A stretch of 64,000 bases of DNA. It comes from Neobacillus driksii (GTDB lineage: Bacteria; Bacillota; Bacilli; Bacillales; Cytobacillaceae). The number at the start of each line of letters is the position of its first letter. Positions within the stretch are counted from its first letter, which is position 1. Made by a program: the position numbers and the translations under genes. Below, in pieces: positions 24,483 to 33,405 of this stretch. The notes beneath the pieces were generated by a model. It ran no database searches. It was not told the DNA's origin and worked only from the letters and a program-made list of their open reading frames with translations. The stretch is from NCBI RefSeq assembly GCF_013409995.1, contig NZ_JACCBX010000021.1, positions 1 to 64,000 on the forward strand, given 5' to 3'.

Positions 24483-27400
24483 TTATACAGGATTTTCCTG
24501 ACCCTTTTTTGCAGCTTGAAGCCCTTTAATCATCTCGAAAGCTATATTTAGCCAGTGTGCCGTTTCTGTACCCTTAATCTGAAGGGTCATTTTTAACTTC
24601 TGACCTTCCATTCCAAGCCCAATCATTCGTGGATATTTACTGCTGATCGCAAAGACCTTTTGTCCATCGATTGTGCTGCTCGCTCGTTCATTAACTAACA
24701 TGGTTACTTCCTGTTTTGCTTGCTTAATGCTATCCACACCTGCTAGAAGCGCGTAAACCTTCATTTCTGCCACCTGGAATAGATAATCAACTTCTTCAGG
24801 ATATTCACCAAAACGATCGATCATTTCTGCCTGAAGTTCTTCAATATCTTCCAGTGTTTGTAAGGCTCTAAAACGCTTATACATTTCAATTTTTTGATGG
24901 CCATCTTTAATGTAGGTATCAGGGATATAGGCATCTATCTCTAAATCAATTTCTACAGTCGCCTTTTGCTCTGCTTTCAAATCCCCTCTTCTTTCCTCAA
25001 TAGCTTCTTTCAGCATTTGAGAATACAGATCAAATCCAACTGAATCAATGAATCCATGCTGCTGTGCCCCAAGTAAATTACCTGCGCCTCTAATCGATAA
25101 GTCGCGCATCGCAATTTTAAACCCAGAGCCAAGCTCAGTAAATTCCTTTATGGCCTGTAGGCGTTTTTCCGCTACCTCAGTCAATACCTTATCCTTGCGG
25201 TGCGTGAAATAAGCATATGCGACACGATTAGATCTTCCCACACGACCGCGAAGCTGATAAAGCTGTGATAGCCCCATTCGATCGGCATCATAGACAATCA
25301 ACGTGTTCACATTAGGAATATCTACCCCGGTTTCAATGATAGTCGTGCTGACTAGTACATCAAACTCACCAGACAAAAAGCTAAGCATAACAGATTCCAA
25401 TTCATTTTCTGACATCTGTCCATGGGCGAATGTTACCCTGGCATCTGGAACAAGCATCGATATTTCTTCGGATTTTCGTTCAATATCTTCCACTCTGTTA
25501 TATAGAAAATATACTTGTCCGTCACGTGCCAGTTCCCTCTCGATCGCCTCTCTAACAAGCGATCCATTGTACTCCATTACATAGGTTTGAACTGGGAAAC
25601 GGTTCTCTGGCGGTGTTTCAATAACCGATAAATCCCGAACACCGAGCATCGACATATGAAGTGTTCTCGGAATCGGTGTTGCCGTTAATGTTAAAACATC
25701 GATATTTGTTTTTAACCTTTTTATCTTTTCCTTGTGGGTTACCCCGAATCTTTGCTCTTCATCAATGATTAATAAACCTAAATCACGATAAATAATATCT
25801 TTTGAAAGGATACGATGTGTTCCAATTACGACATCGACTGTACCTGCTTTTAATCCTTTTATCGTTTCCGTTTGTTGCTTTTTAGAACGAAAGCGGCTTA
25901 ACAGGCCAATGTTGATTGGATAATCTTGAAATCTTTCTCTCATTGTCTCAAAATGCTGCTGGGCCAAAATCGTTGTTGGTACAAGCAGTGCCACTTGTTT
26001 ACCATCTGCAATGGCTTTAAATGCCGCTCGAATTGCGACCTCTGTTTTCCCATAACCAACATCACCACAAAGCAAACGGTCCATTGGTCTAGGTCGTTCC
26101 ATATCCTTTTTAATCTCATGGATGGACCGAAGTTGATCTTCTGTTTCCTGGTACGCAAAAGCCGTTTCAAACTCTCTCTGCATATCCCCATCCGGAGAAA
26201 AGGCATAACCAACCGCTGCTTCGCGTTCTGCATAAAGCTTAATTAAATCGTCTGCAATGTCCTGAACGGAAGATTGAACTTTCTTTTTAACCTTTTTCCA
26301 ATCACTGCCGCCAAGCTTGTATATTTTGGGCTCTTTTCCTTCTGAAGCGACATACTTCTGAACAAGGTCAATTTGTTCCACTGGAACATAAAGCTTATCT
26401 GTCCCATGATAGCGAATATGGAGATAATCCTTATGAACACCATTTATAACAAGGGTTTCAATTCCTAAGTATTTTCCGATCCCGTGATTAACATGGACGA
26501 CATAATCCCCAACTTTAAGTTCAGAATAACTCTTGATTCTTTCTGCATTAGAAAGCTTTTGTCTGTTAGTAGACTTTTTGACCCGTTTCGTAAAAAGCTC
26601 TTCCTCTGTAATGACAGCAAGCTTTTGAATCGACAACTCAAACCCAGTTTGCAGGTTTCCCTTCATAATTTGAACTTTTCCAGGTAAGAGCTGCTGACCG
26701 CTCTTTGCGATTGAGGCCTCTATTTCATAATCCTCTAAAACTCGTTCTAATTTTTTTACTCTTTCATCGTCTGGTCCTAAAAAGAGGATCGAATAATTTC
26801 CTTTTTTCCATCTGTCAACTTCTGCCTTCAATAAGTGCATTTGTCCATGGAAATTTTGCATTTGTTTACAAGAAACATTGATAATATTTTGCGGACTCGT
26901 ATTCGCAACATGGCGAAGAAACAAACTCATATAAAGAATCGGAAAGTCACTCTTATGAAGCAGCCCGGGTAAATCATGGGAAATAGCCAAATCATGAATA
27001 ATTTGACCTTCACTAAGGAGTGCCGTATACCATTCTGCCTCTTCTTTTATTAATGACTCATTCATTTCTTGGACCCGGCTTATCTCATCAATAAATACCA
27101 TTCCGTTAGAGGGAAGATAGTCTAGTAAACTAGTACCGCCATCGTATGCTAGTGAAAGATATTTAAAAACGTGATCTGGTTTGTGGCTATTTTTTAATTG
27201 TTCCAGCTCATAACTAATATTTTGTGAGAGCTGAATCTTTGCTTTATCGTCCTTTAATTTTCGCAGACTCTTAGCTAAACCATCTTCAAGGTTACCGATT
27301 AACCGGCTAAAGTTCTCTGCCTCAAAAAGAACCTCCGTAGCAGGCCCAATTAAAACTTCACCAGTTTTCTCGATGGAACGCTGGTCTTCTAAGGAAAAAT

Positions 27401-28016
27401 AACGAATCGAATCAATCTCTGTATCAAATAACTCAATCCTGATAGGATTGCTGACTGTAAGCGGATAAATATCAATAATCCCGCCCCTTATACTAAACTC
27501 TCCAGGGGTTGAGACCATATCCACCCGAACATAGCCCATTTTAACAAAGGTAGTTAGTACCTCTGTAACATCAAGGTCATCACCTGTTTTATAAGACAAC
27601 TGGTACTTCTTCCAGATGTTTTTTGGAGGAATGACTTTTCTTAGTCCAGCAATAGGAACAATCATAATACCTTTGTTTTTCTTACTGAAGTGATTTAAGG
27701 CTTCAATCCTTTGTGCCTTTAACTCTGGACTCGCTATACTCATCTCAGCTGCTATTAGTTCATTTGCTGGAAAAAGAAAAACTTCATCCTCACTTAATAG
27801 ATTTACAATATCGTCATAGAGTTTTTGTGCTTGCAAGAGATTATGGGTAATAAATAGAATTGGTCTGTTCATCTGCTCGTAAATGGCAGCAGTCAGGACT
27901 GTTCTTGATGAGCCCGATAATCCAGCAATCAGCTGTTCTTTCAAGCCTTCTTGGACTCCAGATATGATAGAGTGAATATCTTCTTGGTCTAGAAATAGTG
28001 ATTTTAAACCTTTCAA
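24483..28016 (-). CDS. mfd: Transcription-repair coupling factor
   Basis: An ATP-driven translocase that removes RNA polymerase stalled at DNA damage and recruits UvrA. The 1177-aa protein has a UvrB-like N-terminal module (about 1-400), the RNA-polymerase-interacting/CarD-like domain (LKVGDYVVHVNHGIGKYLGI near 495), and a RecG-like helicase core with Walker A GDVGYGKTEV, DEEQRFG box, TATPIPRTL and QLRGRVGRSNRVAYAYF. The TRCF C-terminal domain ends the protein. Its place between fin and spoVT is standard. It starts 99 nt after fin, whose terminator lies between them. Confidence 0.98.
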   Translation of the reverse strand: MKGLKSLFLDQEDIHSIISGVQEGLKEQLIAGLSGSSRTVLTAAIYEQMNRPILFITHNLLQAQKLYDDIVNLLSEDEVFLFPANELIAAEMSIASPELKAQRIEALNHFSKKNKGIMIVPIAGLRKVIPPKNIWKKYQLSYKTGDDLDVTEVLTTFVKMGYVRVDMVSTPGEFSIRGGIIDIYPLTVSNPIRIELFDTEIDSIRYFSLEDQRSIEKTGEVLIGPATEVLFEAENFSRLIGNLEDGLAKSLRKLKDDKAKIQLSQNISYELEQLKNSHKPDHVFKYLSLAYDGGTSLLDYLPSNGMVFIDEISRVQEMNESLIKEEAEWYTALLSEGQIIHDLAISHDLPGLLHKSDFPILYMSLFLRHVANTSPQNIINVSCKQMQNFHGQMHLLKAEVDRWKKGNYSILFLGPDDERVKKLERVLEDYEIEASIAKSGQQLLPGKVQIMKGNLQTGFELSIQKLAVITEEELFTKRVKKSTNRQKLSNAERIKSYSELKVGDYVVHVNHGIGKYLGIETLVINGVHKDYLHIRYHGTDKLYVPVEQIDLVQKYVASEGKEPKIYKLGGSDWKKVKKKVQSSVQDIADDLIKLYAEREAAVGYAFSPDGDMQREFETAFAYQETEDQLRSIHEIKKDMERPRPMDRLLCGDVGYGKTEVAIRAAFKAIADGKQVALLVPTTILAQQHFETMRERFQDYPINIGLLSRFRSKKQQTETIKGLKAGTVDVVIGTHRILSKDIIYRDLGLLIIDEEQRFGVTHKEKIKRLKTNIDVLTLTATPIPRTLHMSMLGVRDLSVIETPPENRFPVQTYVMEYNGSLVREAIERELARDGQVYFLYNRVEDIERKSEEISMLVPDARVTFAHGQMSENELESVMLSFLSGEFDVLVSTTIIETGVDIPNVNTLIVYDADRMGLSQLYQLRGRVGRSNRVAYAYFTHRKDKVLTEVAEKRLQAIKEFTELGSGFKIAMRDLSIRGAGNLLGAQQHGFIDSVGFDLYSQMLKEAIEERRGDLKAEQKATVEIDLEIDAYIPDTYIKDGHQKIEMYKRFRALQTLEDIEELQAEMIDRFGEYPEEVDYLFQVAEMKVYALLAGVDSIKQAKQEVTMLVNERASSTIDGQKVFAISSKYPRMIGLGMEGQKLKMTLQIKGTETAHWLNIAFEMIKGLQAAKKGQENPV

Positions 28017-28084
28017 AAGTCCGTTCCTCCTCTCTCCTGAATCTTCTTCGTATTTTTAATTTGACATTAGTATTTTAAAAAATA

Positions 28085-28112
28085 GAAAAATGCTTTGGAG
28101 TGCTTCCAAAGC
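28085..28112 (-). terminator. fin terminator
   Basis: Stem GCTTTGGA / TCCAAAGC (5-nt loop) followed on the minus strand by ATTTTTCTATTTT, 4 nt past the fin stop. Confidence 0.75.
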
Positions 28113-28115
28113 TGT

Positions 28116-28346
28116 TTAATGAATGAGGAAATCATATTGGTGATAATCTGGATTTCTTTCTAATGCTTCCTGACAATCCTCACATATAGCAGTTATGTGT
28201 ATATTACCAGACACATCATACGCAACCATCTCTTGTCTTTCCTGCTCCGTTAATTTATGAAGCCCGAGTGTTTCGCTGTGTATCGATGATTGTTCAATGG
28301 AACCAATGTTTGTGCCACAATGACGGCAGTGATAATGAATGGCCAT
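28116..28346 (-). CDS. fin: Anti-sigma-F factor Fin
   Basis: A 76-aa zinc-binding protein made in the forespore that inhibits sigma-F and helps the switch to sigma-G. Two zinc pairs are visible: CRHCG near residue 8 and CEDCQ near residue 56. The ATG at 28346 has GGGAGG 8 nt upstream; a TTG two codons earlier is too close to the Shine-Dalgarno. It lies between pth and mfd, the position of yabK/fin in B. subtilis. The spacing of the cysteine pairs fits the family. Confidence 0.93.
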   Translation of the reverse strand: MAIHYHCRHCGTNIGSIEQSSIHSETLGLHKLTEQERQEMVAYDVSGNIHITAICEDCQEALERNPDYHQYDFLIH

Positions 28347-28459
28347 TAACAAGCCCTCCCTATTCTACTATTACTACTAGTATTTACGAAGAATAGCGAG
28401 TTTATTCAAAAGAAATGTGTTCTTTATTCTATGAAAGAAAGGGTTATCTAATGAATAAT

Positions 28460-29020
28460 TTACTGATTAAATTCATTCATTACCTGTAAGAATGGCTTTT
28501 CTAACCAAGCCTTACAAGCTTCAGCACTCTTTTTTACAGCTTCCTTTGTTGTTGGAAGATCTTCTTCGCTGAAACGTCCCAACACGTAATCAGGTACCTT
28601 CATACCGTTTCTTGGCCGGTCGATTCCAATCCGTATTCTGTTAAATTCTTGGGTCCCAAGATGTGCCACAGTAGATTTTATTCCGTTATGCCCGCCAGCA
28701 CTTCCTTTTTGACGAAGCCTGATTTTTCCGACTGGCAAGTCAAGATCATCATAGATGACCACAAAATCTTCTAACTCAATCTGGTAATAGTCCATGATTG
28801 CTCTAATGGATTCCCCAGAGAGATTCATATAAGTCAGCGGTTTTAATAAAACCACTTTTTCACCTTTATGAGAACCCATTCCAAATAGTCCTTTGAATTT
28901 TGATTGATTTAAAGGAATATCTAATTGATCCGCAAGCTCATCAATGACTTCAAATCCAATATTATGTCTTGTCTTATCATACTGTTTCCCAGGGTTTCCT
29001 AAACCAACTATTAATTTCAT
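28460..29020 (-). CDS. pth: Peptidyl-tRNA hydrolase
   Basis: Releases tRNA from prematurely dropped peptidyl-tRNA and is essential in bacteria (spoVC in older Bacillus naming). The 186-aa protein begins MKLIVGLGNPGKQYDKTRHN, containing the catalytic-histidine motif TRHNIGFEV, and has the KPLTYMNLSGES, YDDLDLPVGKIRLRQKGSAGGHNG and GIDRP motifs. The ATG at 29020 has GAGAGGG upstream; the longer open frame to 29086 adds unconserved residues. It follows ctc after a terminator. Confidence 0.96.
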   Translation of the reverse strand: MKLIVGLGNPGKQYDKTRHNIGFEVIDELADQLDIPLNQSKFKGLFGMGSHKGEKVVLLKPLTYMNLSGESIRAIMDYYQIELEDFVVIYDDLDLPVGKIRLRQKGSAGGHNGIKSTVAHLGTQEFNRIRIGIDRPRNGMKVPDYVLGRFSEEDLPTTKEAVKKSAEACKAWLEKPFLQVMNEFNQ

Positions 29021-29116
29021 TCTTACCCTCTCTTTCGGCCCAGTCCACCTGTTAAATAATTTTCGGAGCATTATAATCTCTCCCACTTAATAATACGTCA
29101 ATTTTACGACAAATGC

Positions 29117-29148
29117 GACAAAAGACGTAACCCTATTCAGGTTACGTC
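29117..29148 (-). terminator. ctc terminator
   Basis: Stem GACGTAACC / GGTTACGTC (7-nt loop) followed on the minus strand by TTTTGTCGC, 10 nt past the ctc stop. Confidence 0.7.
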
Positions 29149-29157
29149 ATATAAACA

Positions 29158-29793
29158 CTATTCACCAACTGGATCTGTTTCTCTGCCTTCTTCATTATCA
29201 GGGTGGCCGCCTTCTTGCTGCTCACCTGCATTGATTTCCTCTTCTTGACGAGGAGGCAGAATGCTGGCAATTACCTCGTCTTCCTCATGATTAATCGTAA
29301 ATGACCCTTGATAGAGGATATCGGAAACCTTCATTGTTTCGCCCACTTGCAGGTTACTTATATCCAATTCAATTTGCTGTGGAATTTCTGATGGAGTAGA
29401 GGTAATCGATAATTCATGAACAGACTGCTGAAGAACACCGCCATCCTTTACCCCAGCCGCCTCGCCAGTTAGGACAAGTCTCACCGTTACGTTTATCTTA
29501 GAGGATTTATCAACTGCTAGAAAATCAACATGGATGATTTCCTTTTTAATAAAATCCTCTTGATAGTCAGTTAACACTACATCATGCTTATCGCCGTCTA
29601 TATCAAGTGAAATAACTCCATTCCTGCCTACGTTTCGAATGGTTTTTGTTAAATCAGCAGAGCTTACAGAAACAGGTTTACTATCAAGCTTCCGCCCATA
29701 TATTACAGCAGGAATGTTACCAGTTTCTCTTATCCTTCTTAACTCCGAACTACGCAGTTCCTTACGTTCCTTTGCTTGTAAAACTGTACTCAT
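29158..29793 (-). CDS. ctc: General stress protein Ctc (ribosomal protein L25/TL5 type)
   Basis: Binds 5S rRNA in the 50S subunit; in Bacillus it is a sigma-B stress protein. The 211-aa protein has the L25 domain (about 1-95, with SELRRIRETGNIPAVIYGRK) and the C-terminal TL5 beta domain (VNVTVRLV... type, about 100-185), then a Glu/Gly-rich acidic tail. The ATG at 29793 is preceded by AGGAAGGTGA; a GTG at 29805 lies inside that Shine-Dalgarno and is unlikely. A good sigma-B promoter is readable upstream. Confidence 0.94.
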   Translation of the reverse strand: MSTVLQAKERKELRSSELRRIRETGNIPAVIYGRKLDSKPVSVSSADLTKTIRNVGRNGVISLDIDGDKHDVVLTDYQEDFIKKEIIHVDFLAVDKSSKINVTVRLVLTGEAAGVKDGGVLQQSVHELSITSTPSEIPQQIELDISNLQVGETMKVSDILYQGSFTINHEEDEVIASILPPRQEEEINAGEQQEGGHPDNEEGRETDPVGE

Positions 29794-29838
29794 GAGTTTA
29801 GTCACCTTCCTAGTTTTGTTCTAACTGTCTCTATAAAA

Positions 29839-29864
29839 ATTCCCCAAAACAGGAAGGTCTAAAC
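29839..29864 (-). promoter_or_regulatory. Sigma-B promoter of ctc
   Basis: On the minus strand GTTTAG (29859-29864), a 14-bp spacer, then GGGAAT (29839-29844), close to the sigma-B consensus GTTTAA-N12-14-GGGTAT. B. subtilis ctc is a classical sigma-B gene, which supports the call. Confidence 0.75.
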
Positions 29865-29877
29865 CATTTTTTTAAAT

Positions 29878-29999
29878 AAAAAGCGGAAGCGCCTTGTCCA
29901 GCCCCGACAGGCATAAGACGAGCCGGCAGGAAGGTTGTTCTTTAACCTTCTTGACGGATTGGCTTATGACCCCGAGGGGCTAGGCGCTGGAGCTGGATT
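29878..29999. repeat. Dispersed hairpin repeat, copy B
   Basis: About 120 nt, AAAAAGCGGAAGCGCC to GGCGCTGGAGCTGGATT, about 90% identical to copy A at 17716-17834. The basal stem reads GCCCC/GGGGC here but GGGGC/GCCCC in copy A, so the strands of this stem are exchanged while pairing is kept. It lies between prs and ctc, just upstream of the ctc sigma-B promoter and 14 nt past the prs stop, where it could act as the prs terminator. Confidence 0.85.
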
Positions 30000-30013
30000 C
30001 AAAAAATAAAGAA

Positions 30014-30970
30014 TCAATCAAATAAAGTACTTACAGATTGCTCTTCATGTACGCGGATAATTGCTTCGCCCATTAAAGGTGCTACTGAAAGCTGAATGAT
30101 TTTATCTGTCTTTTTCTCTTCTGGCATAGCGATAGAGTTTGTAATAACTAATTCTTTAATTTTTGAATTTTGAATTCTATCCATGGCTGGTCCAGATAAA
30201 ACAGGGTGTGTACAGCAAGCATATACTTCTTTTGCACCATTCTCCACGAGCGCATTTGCAGCAAGTGTGATAGTTCCTGCTGTGTCAATGATGTCATCAA
30301 TTAAGATTGCAATTTTTCCTTCGATATTCCCGACAATATTCATTACCTCTGCAACATTCGGCCGTGGACGACGTTTGTCAATAATCGCAATCGGTGCTTT
30401 TAATCGTTCAGCTAACTTCCGGGCTCTTGTTACACCGCCATGGTCAGGAGAAACGATAACGATGTCACCGTTAAATTCTCTTTTTAAAAAGTAATCGGCT
30501 AAGATCGGTACGCCCATTAAATGATCTGTTGGAATTTCAAAGAAGCCTTGAATCTGTGGTGCATGTAAGTCTAAGCAGATTACACGAGACGCACCTGCAG
30601 TTTCAAGAAGGTTTGCTACTAATTTAGCGGTAATCGGCTCACGAGCACGTGCTTTACGGTCCTGACGCGCATAGCCATAGTATGGCATAACAATATTAAT
30701 CGTCTTAGCAGAGGCTCTTTTCAAAGCGTCTATCATGATTAGTAATTCCATGATGTTTTCATTAACAGGTGAGCTTGTCGATTGAATGACATATACATCA
30801 CAGCCACGGATACTCTCTTCGATATTAATTTGAATTTCTCCATCGCTAAATCTTGTGACAGAGCTTTTTCCTAATTCAACACCAATAACCTTGGCAATCT
30901 CTCTCGCTAAAGGTAGATTTGAATTTAGACTAAATACCTTTAAGTTTGGATCTAAGTATTGATTTGACAT
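30014..30970 (-). CDS. prs: Ribose-phosphate pyrophosphokinase
   Basis: Makes PRPP from ribose 5-phosphate and ATP, feeding purine, pyrimidine, histidine and tryptophan synthesis. The 318-aa protein (ATG at 30970 with GGAGG 6 nt upstream) has the regulatory flexible loop region YYGYARQDRKARAREPI, the metal-binding CLDLHAPQIQGFF, and the PRPP-binding signature ILIDDIIDTAGTI. It follows glmU with a 21-nt gap, as in B. subtilis, and probably shares its transcript. A GTG-like upstream start would add four residues only. Confidence 0.97.
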   Translation of the reverse strand: MSNQYLDPNLKVFSLNSNLPLAREIAKVIGVELGKSSVTRFSDGEIQINIEESIRGCDVYVIQSTSSPVNENIMELLIMIDALKRASAKTINIVMPYYGYARQDRKARAREPITAKLVANLLETAGASRVICLDLHAPQIQGFFEIPTDHLMGVPILADYFLKREFNGDIVIVSPDHGGVTRARKLAERLKAPIAIIDKRRPRPNVAEVMNIVGNIEGKIAILIDDIIDTAGTITLAANALVENGAKEVYACCTHPVLSGPAMDRIQNSKIKELVITNSIAMPEEKKTDKIIQLSVAPLMGEAIIRVHEEQSVSTLFD

Positions 30971-30991
30971 AATGCCCTCCAATATTCTTGC

Positions 30992-32365
30992 TTATTTTTT
31001 CTTATTAAGCTTCTCGACATAGTTTTCCTTATTTACCTGCTGTGCACGTGCAATCGATAATGCATTTCCAGGAACATCCTTCGTAATCGTTGAACCTGCA
31101 GCTACATACGCTCCTTTGCCAACAGTAACAGGCGCAACAAGATTAGAGTTACAGCCAATAAAGACTCCATCCTCAATCCTCGTTAAGAACTTATTTTTAC
31201 CATCATAATTAACCGTTATCGATCCACAACCGATATTAACATCACTGCCAACCTCAGCATCACCAATATAGCTCAGATGAGAAGCTTTACTTCCTTTTCC
31301 GAAAACCGCCTTCTTAATCTCAACAAAGTTGCCAATCTTCACTTCATCATGAATGTCGGAATCTGGTCTAATATGTGCAAATGGACCTATATTAACAAGA
31401 GACCCAATCGAACTATTATAGGCGGCAGATTGGCGGATTACCGTTTCATCTCCTACCTCACATGTATCAATTTCGGAGTTTGGCCCGATTTGACAGTCAG
31501 ATCCAATTCGCGTCTTGCCTTTTAAGATTGTACCCGGAAGAATAATTGTATCCTGGCCAATTACAACATCTGATTCAATGTATGTATTCCGAGGGTCGAT
31601 AATCGTGACTCCATTACGCATATGGCCTTCATTTATTCGGCTGCGCATAATTCTTTCCGCTTCTGCTAATGCAACTCTATCATTAACGCCTAACGTTTCT
31701 TCAAGATCTGTGGTTTGAAAAGCAGTAACAACTTCACCTTGATTTTTTAGGATTTCTACTACGTCCGGCAGGTAAAACTCGCCTTGAACATTGTCATTTG
31801 AAACCTTTTTCAGTGCTTCAAACAAAGCAGCATTATCAAAACAATAGGTACCTGTATTAATTTCATTTATTTCACGCTCTGTCTCAGTTGCATCTTTATG
31901 CTCAACAATTTTTTCTACAAAGCCATTTTCATTTCGAATAATCCGTCCATATCCTGTCGGGTCATCAATTCTTGCTGTAAGAATTGTAGCCTTTGCAGAT
32001 ACTTCCTCATGATGTTTAAATAAAGACTCCATCGTTTCAGCTTTAATTAGAGGTGTATCACCACAAACTACAATGGTAACCCCTTCTTTACCTTCTAAAC
32101 TCTGCTGCGCCTGCATTACAGCATGCGCTGTTCCAAGCTGCTCTTCTTGAAGGGCATAGTGACTTTCTTCCCCTAATTGAGCCTTTACCAATTCAGCTCC
32201 ATGACCAATCACGGTAACCAATTCTTGAATATTTAGCATTTTCACTTGGTCCACAACATGTTGGACCATCGGCTTCCCACATACAGGATGTAAGACTTTA
32301 TATAGCTTTGACTTCATCCGGGTGCCTTGTCCTGCGGCCAAAATCACAGCATAACGATTAGACAT
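30992..32365 (-). CDS. glmU: Bifunctional GlmU (N-acetylglucosamine-1-phosphate uridyltransferase / glucosamine-1-phosphate acetyltransferase)
   Basis: Carries out the last two steps of UDP-GlcNAc synthesis for peptidoglycan and teichoic acids. The N-terminal nucleotidyltransferase (1-230) shows AVILAAGQGTRMKSKLYKVL, VVCGDTPLI and INTGTYCF. The C-terminal left-handed beta helix (about 250-457) contains many hexapeptide repeats (IGPNSEI, IGNFVEIKKA, VNIGCGSITVNYDGKNK) and the acetyl-CoA end SIARA. 457 aa is the family length. It heads the glmU-prs pair downstream of the spoVG terminator. Confidence 0.97.
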   Translation of the reverse strand: MSNRYAVILAAGQGTRMKSKLYKVLHPVCGKPMVQHVVDQVKMLNIQELVTVIGHGAELVKAQLGEESHYALQEEQLGTAHAVMQAQQSLEGKEGVTIVVCGDTPLIKAETMESLFKHHEEVSAKATILTARIDDPTGYGRIIRNENGFVEKIVEHKDATETEREINEINTGTYCFDNAALFEALKKVSNDNVQGEFYLPDVVEILKNQGEVVTAFQTTDLEETLGVNDRVALAEAERIMRSRINEGHMRNGVTIIDPRNTYIESDVVIGQDTIILPGTILKGKTRIGSDCQIGPNSEIDTCEVGDETVIRQSAAYNSSIGSLVNIGPFAHIRPDSDIHDEVKIGNFVEIKKAVFGKGSKASHLSYIGDAEVGSDVNIGCGSITVNYDGKNKFLTRIEDGVFIGCNSNLVAPVTVGKGAYVAAGSTITKDVPGNALSIARAQQVNKENYVEKLNKKK

Positions 32366-32507
32366 GAACAGTCCTCCAATTTACCTTTTTATCCATTAAA
32401 AATATTAACGTAATTAGTCAGTCATTTCAAGGAATGTAAGAAAAGTGTCCGAATTTGTTATTTTGAAAAAATTAGAAGGAAACAATTGGAGGATGTTGGG
32501 GGACAAA

Positions 32508-32541
32508 TAAAAAAAGAGCACTACTTTGTAGTAGGCTCTAG
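32508..32541 (-). terminator. spoVG terminator
   Basis: Stem AGAGC..ACTAC / GTAGT..GCTCT with one small internal mismatch, followed on the minus strand by TTTTTTTAT, about 15 nt past the spoVG stop. Confidence 0.8.
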
Positions 32542-32555
32542 TTGAATACTACTTT

Positions 32556-32846
32556 CTAGGAAGCTCCTGCTTCTTCAAATTCTACTTCTAATTCACCTAA
32601 GCGGTGGTACTCAGCCAAGACAGCTTCTTGAATCTTACCACGCGTCCCAGAGTTGATTGGATGCGCAATATCACGAAATTCTCCGTCTGGAGTACGTTTA
32701 CTTGGCATAGCCACAAATAAACCATTGTTGCCGTCGATAACGCGGATGTCGTGAACAACGAATTCATTGTCTAATGTAATTGATGCAATCGCTCTCATTC
32801 GGCCATCCGTGTTAACACGGCGTAATCTTACGTCTGTTACTTCCAT
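32556..32846 (-). CDS. spoVG: Septation regulator / RNA-binding protein SpoVG
   Basis: A 96-aa protein almost identical in pattern to the SpoVG family: MEVTDVRLRRVNTDGRMRAI, SITLDNEFVVHDIRVIDGNNGLFVAMPSKR and the RDIAHPINSGTR segment. In Bacillus it affects asymmetric septation and is a classical sigma-H gene; homologues bind nucleic acids. A sigma-H promoter is seen 40 nt upstream. It stands alone between ridA and glmU and has its own terminator. The acidic C-terminal end is of normal length. Confidence 0.96.
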   Translation of the reverse strand: MEVTDVRLRRVNTDGRMRAIASITLDNEFVVHDIRVIDGNNGLFVAMPSKRTPDGEFRDIAHPINSGTRGKIQEAVLAEYHRLGELEVEFEEAGAS

Positions 32847-32886
32847 GTGCTCACACCCTTTTCTTATGTTAAAAAGCTAGTGTTAT

Positions 32887-32916
32887 TAATTCAACATGGT
32901 TTCTAGTAAATCCTTC
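32887..32916 (-). promoter_or_regulatory. Sigma-H promoter of spoVG
   Basis: On the minus strand GAAGGATTT (32908-32916), a 12-bp spacer, then GTTGAATTA (32887-32895). It agrees with the sigma-H consensus RNAGGAWWW-N11-12-RNNGAATWW at all fixed positions. Confidence 0.8.
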
Positions 32917-33028
32917 TTAATCTATTAAATATTTTAAAAATATTTAAGACAAAATGGTGAACATTTTTAAAAGTCTGATTTTTATGTGTTAAAAAAAGGT
33001 GATTATAGAATAAAATAAAAACGCTCGA

Positions 33029-33403
33029 TTATTTCACGAGCGCAATGACCTCAATTTCAACCAATGCATCTTTAGGTAATCTTGCTACCTCTACACAAGA
33101 ACGCGCCGGTTTATTCGTTGAGAAATATTCACCATATACTTCATTAATTACTGCAAAGTCATCCATACTTTTAATAAAAACAGTAGCCTTTACAACTGTC
33201 TCAAATGAAGCGCCTGCAGCTGTAAGGACCGCTTCCAAATTTTTAAAAACCTGATGAGTCTGTTCTTTTATACCGCCCTCTATCATAACTCCCTCTGCTG
33301 TCAACGGAATTTGACCAGAACTGTAAAAAAGATTATTTACGATGATTCCTTGGGAATAGGGCCCAATCGCAGCAGGCGCTTGGTTGGTTTGTACAACTTT
33401 CAT
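33029..33403 (-). CDS. ridA: 2-iminobutanoate/2-iminopropanoate deaminase RidA (YabJ)
   Basis: Hydrolyses reactive enamine/imine intermediates made by PLP enzymes. The 124-aa protein has the Rid family segments AIGPYSQGIIVNNLFYSSGQIPL, the QTHQVFKNLEAVL helix, and the active-site PARSCVEVARLPKDALVEIEVIAL end with the conserved arginine. It follows purR with only 2 nt between them. In B. subtilis yabJ was linked to purine control through this operon. Length is normal. Confidence 0.95.
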   Translation of the reverse strand: MKVVQTNQAPAAIGPYSQGIIVNNLFYSSGQIPLTAEGVMIEGGIKEQTHQVFKNLEAVLTAAGASFETVVKATVFIKSMDDFAVINEVYGEYFSTNKPARSCVEVARLPKDALVEIEVIALVK

Positions 33404-33405
33404 AC